DNA of 64,000 nt from Ovis canadensis. Taxonomy: Eukaryota; Chordata; Mammalia; Artiodactyla; Bovidae. A model generated the notes under the pieces. The model worked only from the letters and a program-made list of their open reading frames with translations, ran no database searches and was not told where the DNA came from. Each line of letters opens with the position of its first letter. Position 1 is the stretch's first letter. The translations under genes and the position numbers were made by a program. Below are positions 1-13,300 of the stretch, piece by piece. The stretch spans positions 41,828,501-41,892,500 of the forward strand of contig NC_091255.1 in the NCBI RefSeq assembly GCF_042477335.2. Reading direction: 5' to 3'.

Positions 1-1215
1 AGTTGATCTGGCTTATGAAAAAAGACGTTTTCCCAGAGACTCCATGGGGTAAAGACTAAAAACCAGCAAGTTTTGAAGTGTTACGGAAAAAATTATTTAA
101 ACATTATTAGAGATTATTGAAAATGTGTTAACAAGGAAATTCCAGTGTTCTCAGAGTCTACAGAGCCCTTTGAGGGCTCCATGAATATTTTGTTTTCCTA
201 AGAATATTAAGATGTTCCCTTTCCCACTATGTGGACATTTGCATCCATGGGGTCCGAGAAGCTGTGAGTGAGAGTGCTGGTACCTTAGTGTGGCCTCTGG
301 TGGCACCGCCAAGCTCAGTGCACTCTTCATCTCCAGGCAGTTGCAGCTTTGTTTTTGTAAAACAGCAGTTTCACTTAGTGCCCTTGGTGAAGCAAATAAA
401 ACTTGGCTTTGGTAAACCTTGAGTCTTGCACACATGTCTATATGATGATGGGTGGGGCAGAGAGCCCTCTGCACTGTCTTGGGCCAGGGTAGCACTCAAC
501 GAAACGCACACTTGGGTTGTTTGAGCTCCAAGCTAAACAAACCTCACCTTTGTCATCCAATGTCATTTTTAATTAAGAATGACAGAAAAACTACTCTTTT
601 CAGACCTGAAAAGTTTGCAGACATTTTCTTGAAAATGAATGAGCCTGTCTTGAAAGAAAACATCCATTAATACTGGTTGCCATTTTTAAATTTCCAGCTT
701 TTAGGCAAAAATTAAAATTTTGGTAAATGTGTCTCTCTCACCATGAGCTTAACATCTTCACACTACTCAAAGACTTTTCTGATGAGACTCTCTAGCTGCT
801 AGCATTATGAGCAATTTTTATTTTTCTTAACATAATTTTCTGTCTTCCACATTCCATGACATTATTTTTATTAGAAAATAAATGTATATGTTATTTTTAT
901 TAGAAAAATAACATTTTTTGGAGGGGGAGAAGAACAGGAGTCTTTCAGGCTTTGGCTGTTTGTCCATGTAGAGTGATAAGTAGTTCCAAAAATGGTTTGG
1001 ATGTGACTTTTGATCATTTGGATAAAAGCGATCCATCTGCACACAAGGCCTGTTAGTGGCCCCTGAGGGGACTCCCTGCCGCTGAGCCAGGGTGCCTGTC
1101 GGACAGGCAGCTGCTGGTCTGGTGTATGCCTTCTGCCTCACCTCAGCTGTGAGAAGGCTTGCTTCTTTCCTTTCAGTTATATAAATCCCAAGTAACAGTA
1201 TTTTTACTCTTCTAG
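1..1215 (+). other. NCOR1 intron, 3' part
   Basis: AT-rich intron ending in a pyrimidine-rich acceptor with AG at 1214-1215. I recognise no repeat or exon here. The open frames are short and show no family signature. Confidence 0.8.
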
Positions 1216-1342
1216 GCCTCACGGAAGCCCCGTGAAGAGCGAGACGTGTCTCAGTGTGAAAGCGTGGCCTCCACCGTCTCAGCACAGGAGGACGAGGACA
1301 TTGAAGCCTCTAACGAAGAGGAGAACCCCGAGGACAGTGAAG
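1216..1342 (+). CDS. NCOR1: NCOR1 exon W1 (probably exon 19)
   Basis: 127 nt entering in frame with GCC and leaving in phase 1 at donor GT 1343. It encodes [20 protein letters not shown] and then an acidic run of Glu and Asp. It follows the SANT2 domain and is expected to be disordered. The mixed basic-then-acidic composition and the NCOR1 match make it secure. Confidence 0.96.
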
Positions 1343-4300
1343 GTACCACCACTCTTCCGTCTGGTTGTGGCATCTGCTGGCCCACATGCGTGACGGGTGC
1401 CTTAGTTGTTTGGCTGTCTAGGGATTGCTTCATTCAGGAAACGAGAACACAGTGTATTTATCATTCAATCACACATGTATTTATGTAGCTCCTGAGATGG
1501 TCCAGGTGCTGCAGTTGAAAGGTCTTGAAGGGTGGCAGTCCTACCTGAGACACTGAGTGCTGATGTCCATAAGCTGTCAGTGTGTCTCTGTCGTTGCCAC
1601 ACTTGTTAGTTCTGTCAGTACCTTCAGTTTCATTTTCCTCTTTCTTTATTTTATTGAGCTTGATTTATTTCAGCATTTATAAAGCTGAACATGTCATATT
1701 GATGTTTTCCTGAAAAAAAATGTATTAATGGCCCAGAGGCATTGGCCAAAAAAATGTCAAGAAACTTAAATAAAATCCTTTATGCTATTTGAAAAATTAG
1801 TGACAACTTCCTCAAAAAGTAAATGTTTTCTTGATTTTTTTCGAATTAAAAAAGGTACCTAATTTACTTTAGTTTACATTACTATTGAAGTTTCTGTGAA
1901 TTTCTTTTAACTGTCCTCTTTTCAAGTGGGGATGTTCACAATGATTCCAGTAGCTTTTCATATGTTATATCTTAAACGTATTCATGTTTTATGTATGCAG
2001 ATATTTTCTCTATCTCATTTGCTTTTTATCTTTAAATTACCAGAATTAAAGCTTCACAGGTAATTAGATCTGTTTACATTTTCCTTTGTAGGTGCTTACG
2101 TTTTCAGCTTAAAAGGTTCTACACCTTCCAGGAGTTTTAGAAATACTAGATTTTGGTTTTTCTACAAATTGTTGTCATTGGGTTTTAAACTTAAAATTTA
2201 TCTTGAAATGGGTTTTGACTTTGAGCAATAAGTGAACTTTATTATGTGAGGTTTTGTGAAAACCAAGGTGGTATTGCCAAAATGGAGAGACCACTGGAGC
2301 AGGCTTGCCTGGGGCGGGCTGAGGAGCTGCAAGCAGCCTGAAGGGGTGGTTGGCATTTGGAAAGAGGTCCTCAGGGTTTTCTGACTTCAATAGGGTTGTA
2401 ACTGGTAGCCAGTATTGCCTGGGTTATAAATGTACATGAAGCTTGTATTTCATAAGACTTGAGTGGCTTAAACAATAGAAACTTATCTATTGTATTAGGG
2501 CTTAGTCACTCAGTCGTGTCCGACTCTGTGACCCCAGGAACTTTAGCCCAGAAGGCTTCTCTGTCCATGGGATTCTCCAGGCAAGAATACTGGAGTGAGT
2601 TGCCATTTCTTTGTCCAGGAGATCTTCCCCACCCAGGGATTGAACCTGGTCTCTTCTGCATTATAGGCAGATTCTTTACCATTTGAGCCACCAGGGAAGC
2701 CCTTTAAATTAGGGCCCAATTTTTATAACCTCATCTAACCTTTATTATCTCCTTTTAAGGGCATTATTTCCAAATACAGTCACATTGAGGGTTAGGGCTT
2801 TAACATAAATTTGGGGGTGGGGTGGGACACAGTTCGGTGCATAACAAGGGCCAAGTCTTTCTGTCATATGTATGTTTATTTCAGAACGTGAAATCCTGTT
2901 GCATGGGCTGACATACTCTTACAAACTGAACACCACGAAATGACTTTTTCCTTCTCTTCTCTTCCTGTTTCTTTGTCTTCGTGTGAAGCTTTTCCAAACT
3001 GTCAAATGAGGTGGTCAGGTTAATTACAACCTGGTATTGCAGCGATGCTTCCGTGGGCTCTAGTGTGGACTGGCCTGGTCACATCATGCCATTTGTACTT
3101 GTGTGTGTGTTGTGACATCTGGTGGTGCTGGTTTAGTCGCTAAGTTGTGTGTAACTCTTTCGACCCAGTGGACTGTAGCCCTCCAGGCTCATCTGTCCAT
3201 GGGATTCTCCAGGTGAGAATACTGGAGTGGGTTGCCATTTCCTTCTCCAGGTCTTCTTCCCAACCCAGGAATTGAACCCATGTATCCTGCATTGCAGGCA
3301 GATTCTTTACCAACTGAGCTATGAGGGAGATCCCTGGAATGGTTTCCTATTAGTAGGAAATGAACTTGCCGCCAGAATGGTGGGTCTCCAGCTCCTTTGA
3401 CTTAATTTCACTTGTCAGAGAAGAGCAGCAAGCACAGTGCATTTTCCATGAGCCCTGATCGGTCTTAACTGCTCAGCTCAGGGAGATCCTGAAGCCACAT
3501 GGGTTTATGCCCTCAGGCTCTTGCGCGTGGGTGAGTGGAGATAGCGGCTAGAGACCAAGTCTCCGTGTCAGCTTCCTAAATGGACGTCTGACCATATGAG
3601 TATCTTTCGTAATTAGGTGAGTTACATCAGAAGACCAAACCTTTGTCATAATTTAGATTTTCTCTTGGTCTGAATCATTCTTTGAGGTGTTCTGAGGGGG
3701 GAAGAAAAAGATACTCACACTTGGCTGGTGCTTGGTAAAGCGCTGTGACTTGAAAGAAGATAACTGAAGGAGTGCTTATGTCAGATGATGTCATCTGCCT
3801 AATCACTGACATGTCCTCCAGGCTTTGGAGGAGAAATGACTTGTTAGTTTGCCCTCGAACTTGGCTTCCATCACTGTGTGAATAAAAATGATGCTGCTGC
3901 TGCCACTGCTAAGTCACTTCGGTCATGTCTGACTCTGTGCGACCCCATAGATGGCAGCCCACCAGGCTCCACCGTCCCTGGGATTCTCCAGTTAAGAATA
4001 CCGAAGTGTGTTGCCATTTCCCTCTCCAATGCATGAAAGTGAAATTGAATGTGAAGTCGCTCAGTGTGTCCGACTCTTCGCGACCCCATAGACTGCAGCC
4101 CACCAGGCTCCTCCGTCCATGGGATTCTCCAGGCAAGAGTACTGGAGTGGGGTGCCATTGTCCTCTCTGAAAATAAGGATGATATAGTCTAGCTTTTTGT
4201 CTGCCTTTCAACACTGGTAGCATCTTTCACCAACCATAATTGCTGCTGTCCATTAGACCTTACAACACGTGAGGTGCTCTTCTGAGCTTTTGTCTTTTGA

Positions 4301-7300
4301 TTTTGTTTTTGGTGTTGAGACTTGAGCTGTTATCTGAGTCCAGGCTCACACATCTAACTGCCTGTATAACCTTTGTATTTGGGCACCTAAGGGTTAACAG
4401 CATCTGAAACTGACCTGTGTCTCTCACCTCCACACCTCCCTTTCCCTCCAGTCTCCCCCTGGGTGTGTTTGGTGCATCTCCTTAGATCTCCTCCTCTCCT
4501 GCATCACTGCCACCCCACTTAGAGCCACTGTCCCTTCCTTGCAGTGGCCTCTGGATTGGTCTGCTTGCTGCTGTTTATTTTTTTTCCTCCAGAGAGCAGC
4601 CCAAGTGAACCTTGTAAAATACAAAGCAGGTCAGGTCTCTGCTCCACATCCTGTGATGCTTCTCCCATCTCGTTCAGAATCAAAGCTGGAGGCCTACAGT
4701 GAGGCATGCAGCCTCCCTGTAGACACTGGCCCTTCTGCTGCTCACTCTGTTCTTTTTTACTGTGGTTAAATGAGAAAATCGACATATAATGTTACACTAG
4801 TTTCGGGTGAACAACATAATCATTCAGTACTTGTACATTATGAAATAGTCTCGTTCATCATCTAGTAAGTCTGGTTAACTTTCGTCATTGCATAGTTACT
4901 TTTCTTGTGATGAGAATTTTTAATGTCTGCTTTTGGCAACTTTCAGATTTACAACACAGTGTAATTAACTGTAGTCATTATGCCGTGTGTCACATCCGCA
5001 GGATTTAGTTATTTTATAACTAGGTGTTTGAGTCTTTTGACACATTCATTCCTTTTGCCTACTCCTCACCTCCTGCCTCTGACAACCACCAGTCTATTCT
5101 CTCTATTGGTGCTGTTTTCTTTATAAAGATTCCACATGTGAGTGAGATCATCCAGTGTACTTCTCTGACTTATTTCACTTAGCACAGCGCCCTCAAGTTC
5201 CATCTGTGTTGTCAAAAATGACAAGGCATATATTTATATATGTTTACATATATGTGTGTGTGTGTATACACACACCACATTTTATGAATCCTTTCATCCG
5301 TTGACAGACACTTAGGTTACTTCTGTATCTTAGCTGTTGTAAATAGTGCTCCAGTGAATGCTGGGGTACATATATTTTTTCAAGTTAGTGTTTTTTTTCC
5401 CCCTTCAGATAATACCTAGGCATAGAATTGCTGGATCATATAGTAGTCCTGTTTTTAATTTTTTGAGGAAGCTCCATACTCTTTTCCATAGTGGCTGCAC
5501 CAGTTTCCCTTCTACCAACAGTGCATTAAGGGCCCCCTTTCCTCCACGTCCTCCCCAACTGTTGTCACTGGTTGTCTTTCTGATGATGGCACTGACTGGT
5601 GTGAGGCGCTGCTCCCTCTGTTTTGCCCACTGTCCTTATTGCTGCTCCCAAGCTGACAACCCCACGTGAGGGGCTTTTCCACGTGCTCATGTATTCCTGG
5701 CATATGTTTCCCCACTTCCTTCGGGCCTCTGGCGATGTCATGTGAGCGCTCCCATGCCTCTGTACCCACTGGCTCTCAGCTGAGTTCCATATTCACTGCG
5801 TTTATTACTGTCTGATGTGTCAAGTGTTTATTGCTCATTGCCTGTTTCACCCTAGGATTTCGTCTCCCACAGCTGAGTTACCAGGACCTCAAACAGCTTC
5901 TTACATGGCAGTGTTAGGCACATATTTGAATGAATGAAAGCGTGAATTTGTCAGGTTACTAAATATTATGTGTGAAAAGTATTTGTTCTCATATGATCAT
6001 ATAAGTTTTTATTTTTACTTTTTTTTAATATAAAAATGATATATTTATGGCATCAGAGTTCCCTATTTTGCTTAAAATATTTCTCCATATCTCTTGAGGT
6101 TATTTGTATTTCGTACTAGATTATCTTCTTAAGAGTTTCAAGAGGATTTATCCCATTTGGAATTCTTTTTCTGCATTATATAAGGCAGCGTTTGTGTTTT
6201 TCTTCCACACAAAGGACCAGTTCTGAGAAACTGCACTCATTAGCTGTTATCCTGCCTCAGAGATTTAAAGCACTGGCTCTGGCATGTATCAGTTCCTCAC
6301 ATCCATCAGGACCTGTTCCTGACCTTCTCTTCTGTCTTGCTGTCTCTGGGGCAGCCCCAAACGTGTCGTAATACATTTATTTCATAGTGAGTTTAAATGT
6401 CTGAGGAGTAAGTCTCTCCTATGCTGATAACATTTTCTGATTTTCTTGAATTTTCTCAGGGACTTATTTTTTCACATAAATTATAAATTGATCTTACACA
6501 CCTTTGGGATTCTCATTGGAGTTGTATGTATTAATTTTAGGGAGATGTAAATTTTTGTGTTGTCTTGTAATCTATTTTAAGAAAATAATCAAAAACATAA
6601 TGTTGAAGTGAGTATCTCTGTGTCCTGTTCGTAGCAGTGTCGCATTGAAAGTAGCCCAAGGGTCCAGTAATAGAGGAAAGGTGACATAAACTTAAAGACA
6701 TGTTCATAGCCGCTCATTCATTTCACACCGCATCAGATATGTGAGCCTGCTCTGTGCCAGGACCTCAGCCTTGTGCTGGTCACTAGGACTAAAGGAAAAG
6801 CGAAATGTGTAATCCTTGCCCGTATGGTGTTCACAGGCTCATGGGAGCAACAGCCAGGAGTCACGTAATTGTGAACAAAAGTAAAATTGTAGCTGCTGTC
6901 AGTACATGTGCTGTGGGAGCCATCAGTAGCAAAGTTCAACTTTGTTGTGGAAATCATAGAAGGCTTTTTTTAAAGCATGTGGTAGTTGATCTAATATCCA
7001 AAGGGAAGAGTAGATGAAAGCCATTCAGAATGTGTGTAGTCAGTGGTAAGGGATGCATGGACCTTCACAGAAATGAAAGAAGGCCACAGAGAAGGCGGGG
7101 CTGGAGAGGAAGCTGGCAGCTCTCAAGCTGGCCACACCCGGCAGCTTGGGACTGGATCCTGGGAGCAGCAAGGCTCCTGGAGATGTTTTAAGTGGGAGAG
7201 AGTGGGAGTGAGTTTTGGTAAGATTTGGCTTTTAAATTCACTCTGGCTTTGTGGTAGAGAGGAGTCTGGGGTGGTGGTATCATTTCTGGAGTCAAGTGGC

Positions 7301-10300
7301 AGTTGTGAAATTGAACAGAAATGGCTAGACTTGAGGGATATTTTTAGAGAGAAATGTATGACTCATCAAGGTGTAGAATCTGGAAATAAATCAGAGGAGC
7401 GTGTGGAAGATGACTCCTGGGTTCCTAGTTTGTTTGCTGGATACTAAACTCTGAAAAAGAGTTTGATTTGAGACTTGGGAGAGTTGAATACCAGTCCAGA
7501 GTAAGACAGAGAATTTGTAATTTCTTTGTGATGTCTAGGTAAAAGCATTAAAGGTACATGTATGAGATAGAACAAATGGTGGGAAAGACCAGTATTACAA
7601 AAAATTAAGTGACAGAACCTATGTAATATTGTCCTAGAGCTTTGCTGTCCAGTGAGGTAGCCACTGGACACCCCTGTGGTTGTTAAGTTCTTAAAATGTG
7701 ATTGCAATCTTCCCTCCACCTGAGCATCCCGCATATGCGGTTTCAACCAGCTGTGGGTCCAAAATATTAAAAAAAACCCAGAAGGTGCCCCAAAGCAGAA
7801 TTACACACCATGGCAACTATTTACACAGCTTTTGCATTGTTTGTACAGCTCTTCAGACAGAAGTTTTATTAGGTGTCATAAGTCATCTCGAGATGATATG
7901 AAGAGTACTGGAGGATGTGCATAGGTTGTATGCAAACACTACGCCCTTTTATGTAAGGGACTTGAGCATCTGTGGATTTTGGTATCTGTGGTGGGGTGTA
8001 GGGGTTTTCCTGGAATCAGTACCCCGCAGACACCAAGGGACAGCTGTCGACCAAGTTGAGATGTGCCAAAATGTGAAATAGCAAATTTTGATAACTTAGT
8101 ACTAAAAAAGGTAAAACACCTTGTTACTAGGTTTCTGTGTTGGTTATGTTTAAAATGGTAATATTTTGCACATATTGAGTTAAATAAAATTATTGTTGAA
8201 GTTAATTTTACCTGTCTCTCTTCTTACTTCTTTAACGTGGCCACAAGAAAAATTAAAATTACAGATGTAATGTGCATTAGGTTCCTCTTTGGATGGTGCT
8301 GTTCTAATATCAGCTCTCCTGGGTTAAAAAAGCAGAGACAGGACTGGTAGAAATAAATCAGAATGTCATCTTTTATGGAAATGTTTTTGATTTAGTTTTA
8401 TTTTTTAATCTATCTTTTTCAAATGTTGTATGAATTATTTTTGGACATTAAAAGCTTTTATGCTTTCTGTTTCCAAAGACTGAGGCAATTTGAGCTTTCC
8501 CTTTTGTACTTTTTAGAAAACTTGTTTTCCCAGTGCTGTGGTACTTCAGGGAGGTCATCACAGGAGGATAACCCATCCTAAACAAGTACTTTCAAGCATG
8601 GCTTCTGTCACCACCTGACACATGTTCATTATCAGATTTTTATGCTGTATCATTATCTTTAAGGTGCTGAAAATAGTTCTGATACAGAAAGTGCTCCTTC
8701 TCCTTCACCAGTTGAAGCTGTCAAGCCTGGCGAAGACAGCACTGAAAATGCGCCGCCTCGAGGGACTGCTGAGGCCGCGGCCGAGCTGGAGGCCACCCCT
8801 GACGCCGTGCCCAGGCCTTCTCCCTCGCCGGCAGCTGCGAGCACAAAAGTGGCCGAGGATGACAGTGTCGAAGCCCCCGTGAACGATAGCATCACAGTGG
8901 ACACGGCCGAGCCGATGGAGGTGGAGCATGAGGAGCGTGGGGCTGAAGGCACTTCTGCTCTTGACCTCCCCTCGGCCACCAAGGCCGATGCTGTGGATGT
9001 TGAAATGCGGGTTCCAGAAAGCAGCCCATCCAGAGTTGAAGGGGACCCCAAAGACAAAGACCTGCAGAGGAGTGGCGAGAAGCCGGAGCTTGGAGAAGAC
9101 GATCTAGGGGTGGCCCAACAGCTGAGTGCCCCGAGGCCTGAGCCCCTGTCTGACCACGATTCCAGCGCCACTTGCAGTGCGGACGAGGACGTGGACGGGG
9201 AGCCCGAGAGGCAGCGGTGAGGCTCCCTCCTTGACCTCCCCCGTCTTTATTCTGCTGGTTGCAGACTGAACCCGGGGTGGTGCTGGCTGCCAAGGTTGCT
9301 CCTGTGTAAATACTGGCCAGTGAGAGAGTCTGTCTGCTTTTACTGTTGGGTTCTGATGCTGGTCACCTGATTAACCAAAAAGAACTGTGTGGTCGTTATT
9401 TTTTAAAGAAAAAGACTTTAACTTCTTTCCATATCAATTGTTAGGTACATCCCATATGATAGCAGAGAAGGGCGGTCAGCTCCCAGAGCTGTGACCAGAA
9501 CCGCAGTTGCCTGCTGCTGTGGTGGCCGAGCCATGTGACTTGGTGGTGAAGGGGCAGGCAGGAGGCGGGGGCCCCAGCTCTGCCCTCGGATGAAATGCCC
9601 TCGGAGCAAGGCCTCAGTGCCTGCGTGTGAGATGTGAGAGATGCTGAGGGCGAAGATGGGGACTGGAGGAAAAGTGTGTTAGAAAGCATAATCTGATTGA
9701 AGTTAGAGGTGATTGTAATGGTCACCTTTTTGTATCACTTAAAACTGTAGATGATTCATATTTGTAATTTAAAGTGCAGGTATGATACAGATTAAGTACT
9801 TTTAGTCAAATTAATATTATAAATATATAATCTTTATGTTTTTTATAACAATTGCTGTTAACAAAAATAAATTTTTATAGGAGTAGATACTGCCTTCTTT
9901 AGTATACTCAGTTTCTTGGGTGTTTACTTTTCCCTGAAAGAAATGCAGTAACCTAGAATCACAGTACCTAGAATCATTTGTTCCATGTTAAATTGATTGG
10001 TGCACACTGTAGAATGAATTAGACTAAAATGTCATTTAACCAGAAACCCAACTCAACTCTTTTTTTCTATTTTCCCCCTTTTTAATAAGAAAGAGGCTCT
10101 CAGGAGACAGCCAGATTCTGCTCAGAGCTCTGCTTCTGTAGTGTGTTCTGGTGTCACTGTGTTTTCGGTCCATTTCCAGTATATTGTACATCTTATATAC
10201 TAAAGAATGGGACTTAATACTAGAATGATATTGAACATAACAATCATGATTTCTCCAAGGAGATTTTTATGTGGTAGATTATAGAATTTTAATCAGCAAA

Positions 10301-13300
10301 AATCAGAAATAATATAGGGCTCCTACTTAACCATGGTTTTTCAGAAAATTGAAGATTCTAGCATTCTTTTTCTCATGTCTCGATACTGTGGATTTTGACT
10401 GTTCCAAACTTTAAACATAAATGGGTTCATAAACATAAATGTATGGTCCCTTTTTAAGCATGCTTTACTGAAATATGTCATCTAAAATAAGAGTTATGTG
10501 TTCTGTACTGTTGGCTTTAGTGACTTATTTATAAATTTATGAGTGAAGGGAAAATTAGGATGGCAGTAATCATAAAGGGGAGGAGCACCTGAGGGCCGAC
10601 TGTGATAGTGGTCATGAAATTCTGACGTTCCTTATCAACACATGGTAACACTCTCTGGACGATCCTCTAGTTCACTTCGCTTCCAAGCTGGCAAAATGAC
10701 ACTTTCTGTTGTTTGTATCTTTAGTATTATCTTGATTCTTTGGTAAAAAGTTGTTTTCTTTTACACATTCTCGTTTTCCTACACATTCATACCTTTTCAC
10801 ATGTTCACCTCTCCCAGTAACTGACAACACTGGGAAATATGATGGCGCCTATAAGGTATAATGTTCCAGTTACTATTCTGGACATCTTTTACTCAAGTGT
10901 GTGTCCTGAAACTAAGTGAAGTGGTGTGGTGTGAGGTGGCAGAGGGTGAACAGGGAGCACAAACTGGGTGGGGAGCACGGGCAGCCATGTGAGCTCAACC
11001 TGCTGTTGCCTCGTGGGAGTGCTGCCTCTGGCGCCGTTTCTCCCCAGTTTTCATGAGAAATCAGGAGTCTGGAATTATGGGTGAAATCTTTTTGTCATTT
11101 TTATTTCTTTATTTCTGGCATTGCTGGGTCTTTGTTGCTGTGTGCAGGCTTCTCTTCTCTAGTTGTGGTGAGTGGGCCCTGCTCTGTGTTGCAGTGCATG
11201 GCCTTCTCAGTGAGGTGGCTTCTCCTGTTGTGGAGCTCAGGCTCTAGGCTCAGGCTTTGGTGGTTGTGGTGCTCGTGAGCTTAGTTGCCCTGTGGCATGT
11301 GGGGTCTTCCTGGACCAGGAATGGAACCCATGTCCCCTGCATTGACAGACGGACTCTTTATCACTGGACCACCAGGGAAGTCCCTGGGTGAAATTCTTGA
11401 TTTTAAAATGATGGTGGTTTATTCAGATGTTTTAAAAAATACCCTCTCATCTTGGCAAAACACTAGTTTGTAACCTATGTTAATGGTAAATTAGGACCTG
11501 ACATTCTCTAATGGCCCTTGTTCAGACTGTTCTGTTGGTTAGATGCAGATGAATATCAACCTATAAATTAACATTAGGTTTCTTTACCTGAAAATTTAGC
11601 CTTGTAGATTTTTTCCTTAGTATTCAAATATGTAAGGTTAATGTGATGTGTGTGTGTATGTACATGTTAACTTACAAGGAATTATGATGATTGTATGTTT
11701 AAAAGTCTTGAATAAGAATATTTTGATTAGTCATTTTTAATTGCATTTTCAGAATGTTTCCTATGGATTCGAAGCCTTCGTTGTTAAATCCCGCTGGGTC
11801 TATACTGGTCTCATCACCCATAAAACCAAACCCACTGGACCTGCCTCAGCTTCAGCATCGAGCTGCTGTCATCCCACCAATGGTAAGTTTTCAACGTGAA
11901 TAAGAAAAGTAGAGTTGAAAACAAAGACCTTTAGAGACATTTCTTCTCTTCAGTGCTTGATTTTTTTTTTAAAATTGTAGTAAAAATCACATAACATGAA
12001 ATTTACATCTTAACTCTTAACGTGTGCTGTTCAGTAGCGTTAAGTATATCTATTAAACCATCACCCTCCCCTGCACCCAGCAACCTACACCTTTCTACTT
12101 TCTGTTTTATGAATTTGGCTGCATACATAAGTAGGCTCATAATACAGTGTTTGTGTTCTTTGTGGCTATTTTATTTCACTTCGCCTAATGTCCTGAAGAT
12201 TATTCATATTGTGGCGCATTTAGATTCTCCTTCTATCTTAAGACTGTGTGTATAGACCACATTTGATTTATCCATTCATCTGTTGAATGCATTACTTTTT
12301 CAAATGAATTCATGTGAGAATTGAAATGATCCATTTCCAGTTAAGGAAAAAAGAGAAATGTAGTGCTCTAGCCATAAATGTTACTGAGTTTTGTGTTTGT
12401 TTTGTTTTGCTACAAAATAATAGTAAATATGAATAACTAAATAGTATATCTAGATGTTGAATGTTTAGAATAAATTATAGAGGTTATTGTTAGCTTTAGT
12501 ATACAGTTCCAAACCTAGTTTTATTTGCATTTTATCTTATTAATCTCTGTGAATTTGACTCCCTTTTGATCCTGAATTCTGGTATTGGGTATTGATCCTT
12601 AGTTATGTTCTAGCTCTTCATTTCAGAGGATAAAAATTTGTTCCCTAGGTCACATGACAATATGTAAAAGTTAAGTGTGTGCCTCTGATAAATAGGCTCA
12701 CCAAAAAAATGATTAAACATTTGTTCATTCATTGATTTACCCAAATGGACATAAATTGAGGGTCTGCCGAGTTCAAGGTAACATTTTTTTATGTTTTGTG
12801 AAATGTCATGATCTCTGACTTCAGAAAATGTAAAGATTGCTCTTGATAATAAGACATAGAAAAAAATCATGTTTCTTTTTCTGCCTCAATTTTTAAAAAT
12901 TCATTTATTATAATTGGAGGATAATTGCAATGTTGTGTTGGTTTCTGCCATACATCAACATGTACCAGCCATAGGTATATATATATCCCCTCTGCATAAT
13001 AAAAATTTTAAAGAATTAAAATGTGATGCTCTGTTAGGTTGAAAAATATACTATGAGCAATTCAGAGGAAGGAGTACTTCCTGGTTAAAGAGACACTGAA
13101 AAATTCTTTGTAGGAAATAACGCAGTTCATTTTGCTTTATATTTATAGTAAAAGAAGGAAAAGGCACATTTACGTATAAGCTAAAACCCAAAGGCAAGAA
13201 AATTATGTGTGTATTGTGAGTGCAGTGAAAAATCCTACCTACAGCAGTGGAAAAAACTGTGGGTCTTTAGATAACAGGTTCTAAAAGAGTCTGCTCTCTG

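Larger units (their letters stand above)
1343..8663 (+). other. NCOR1 intron W1-W2, about 7.3 kb, repeat-rich
   Basis: Longest intron in the window. It holds three minus-strand SINEs, an old L2-like piece, an antisense L1 3' region, a short TA/TG repeat and a hAT element with a Tigger insertion (all listed separately). Between them (1343-2500, 5950-6700, 7040-7630, 8306-8663) I see only AT-rich sequence without recognisable signals. Confidence 0.75.

Noticed and set aside
827..1285. 152-codon minus-strand frame at the left end
   Set aside because: Low-complexity ends, overlaps exon W1 in antisense, no recognisable domain.
3909..4223. Open frames of about 100 codons over SINE copies (also near 2.6, 13.9, 33.7 and 63.0 kb)
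   Set aside because: All are translations of SINE consensus sequence and recur wherever the SINE occurs.
8659..9171. 170-codon minus-strand open frame
   Set aside because: It lies antisense to the GC-rich W2 exon and is Ser/Ala/Gly low complexity. It is a composition shadow with no splice or family support.
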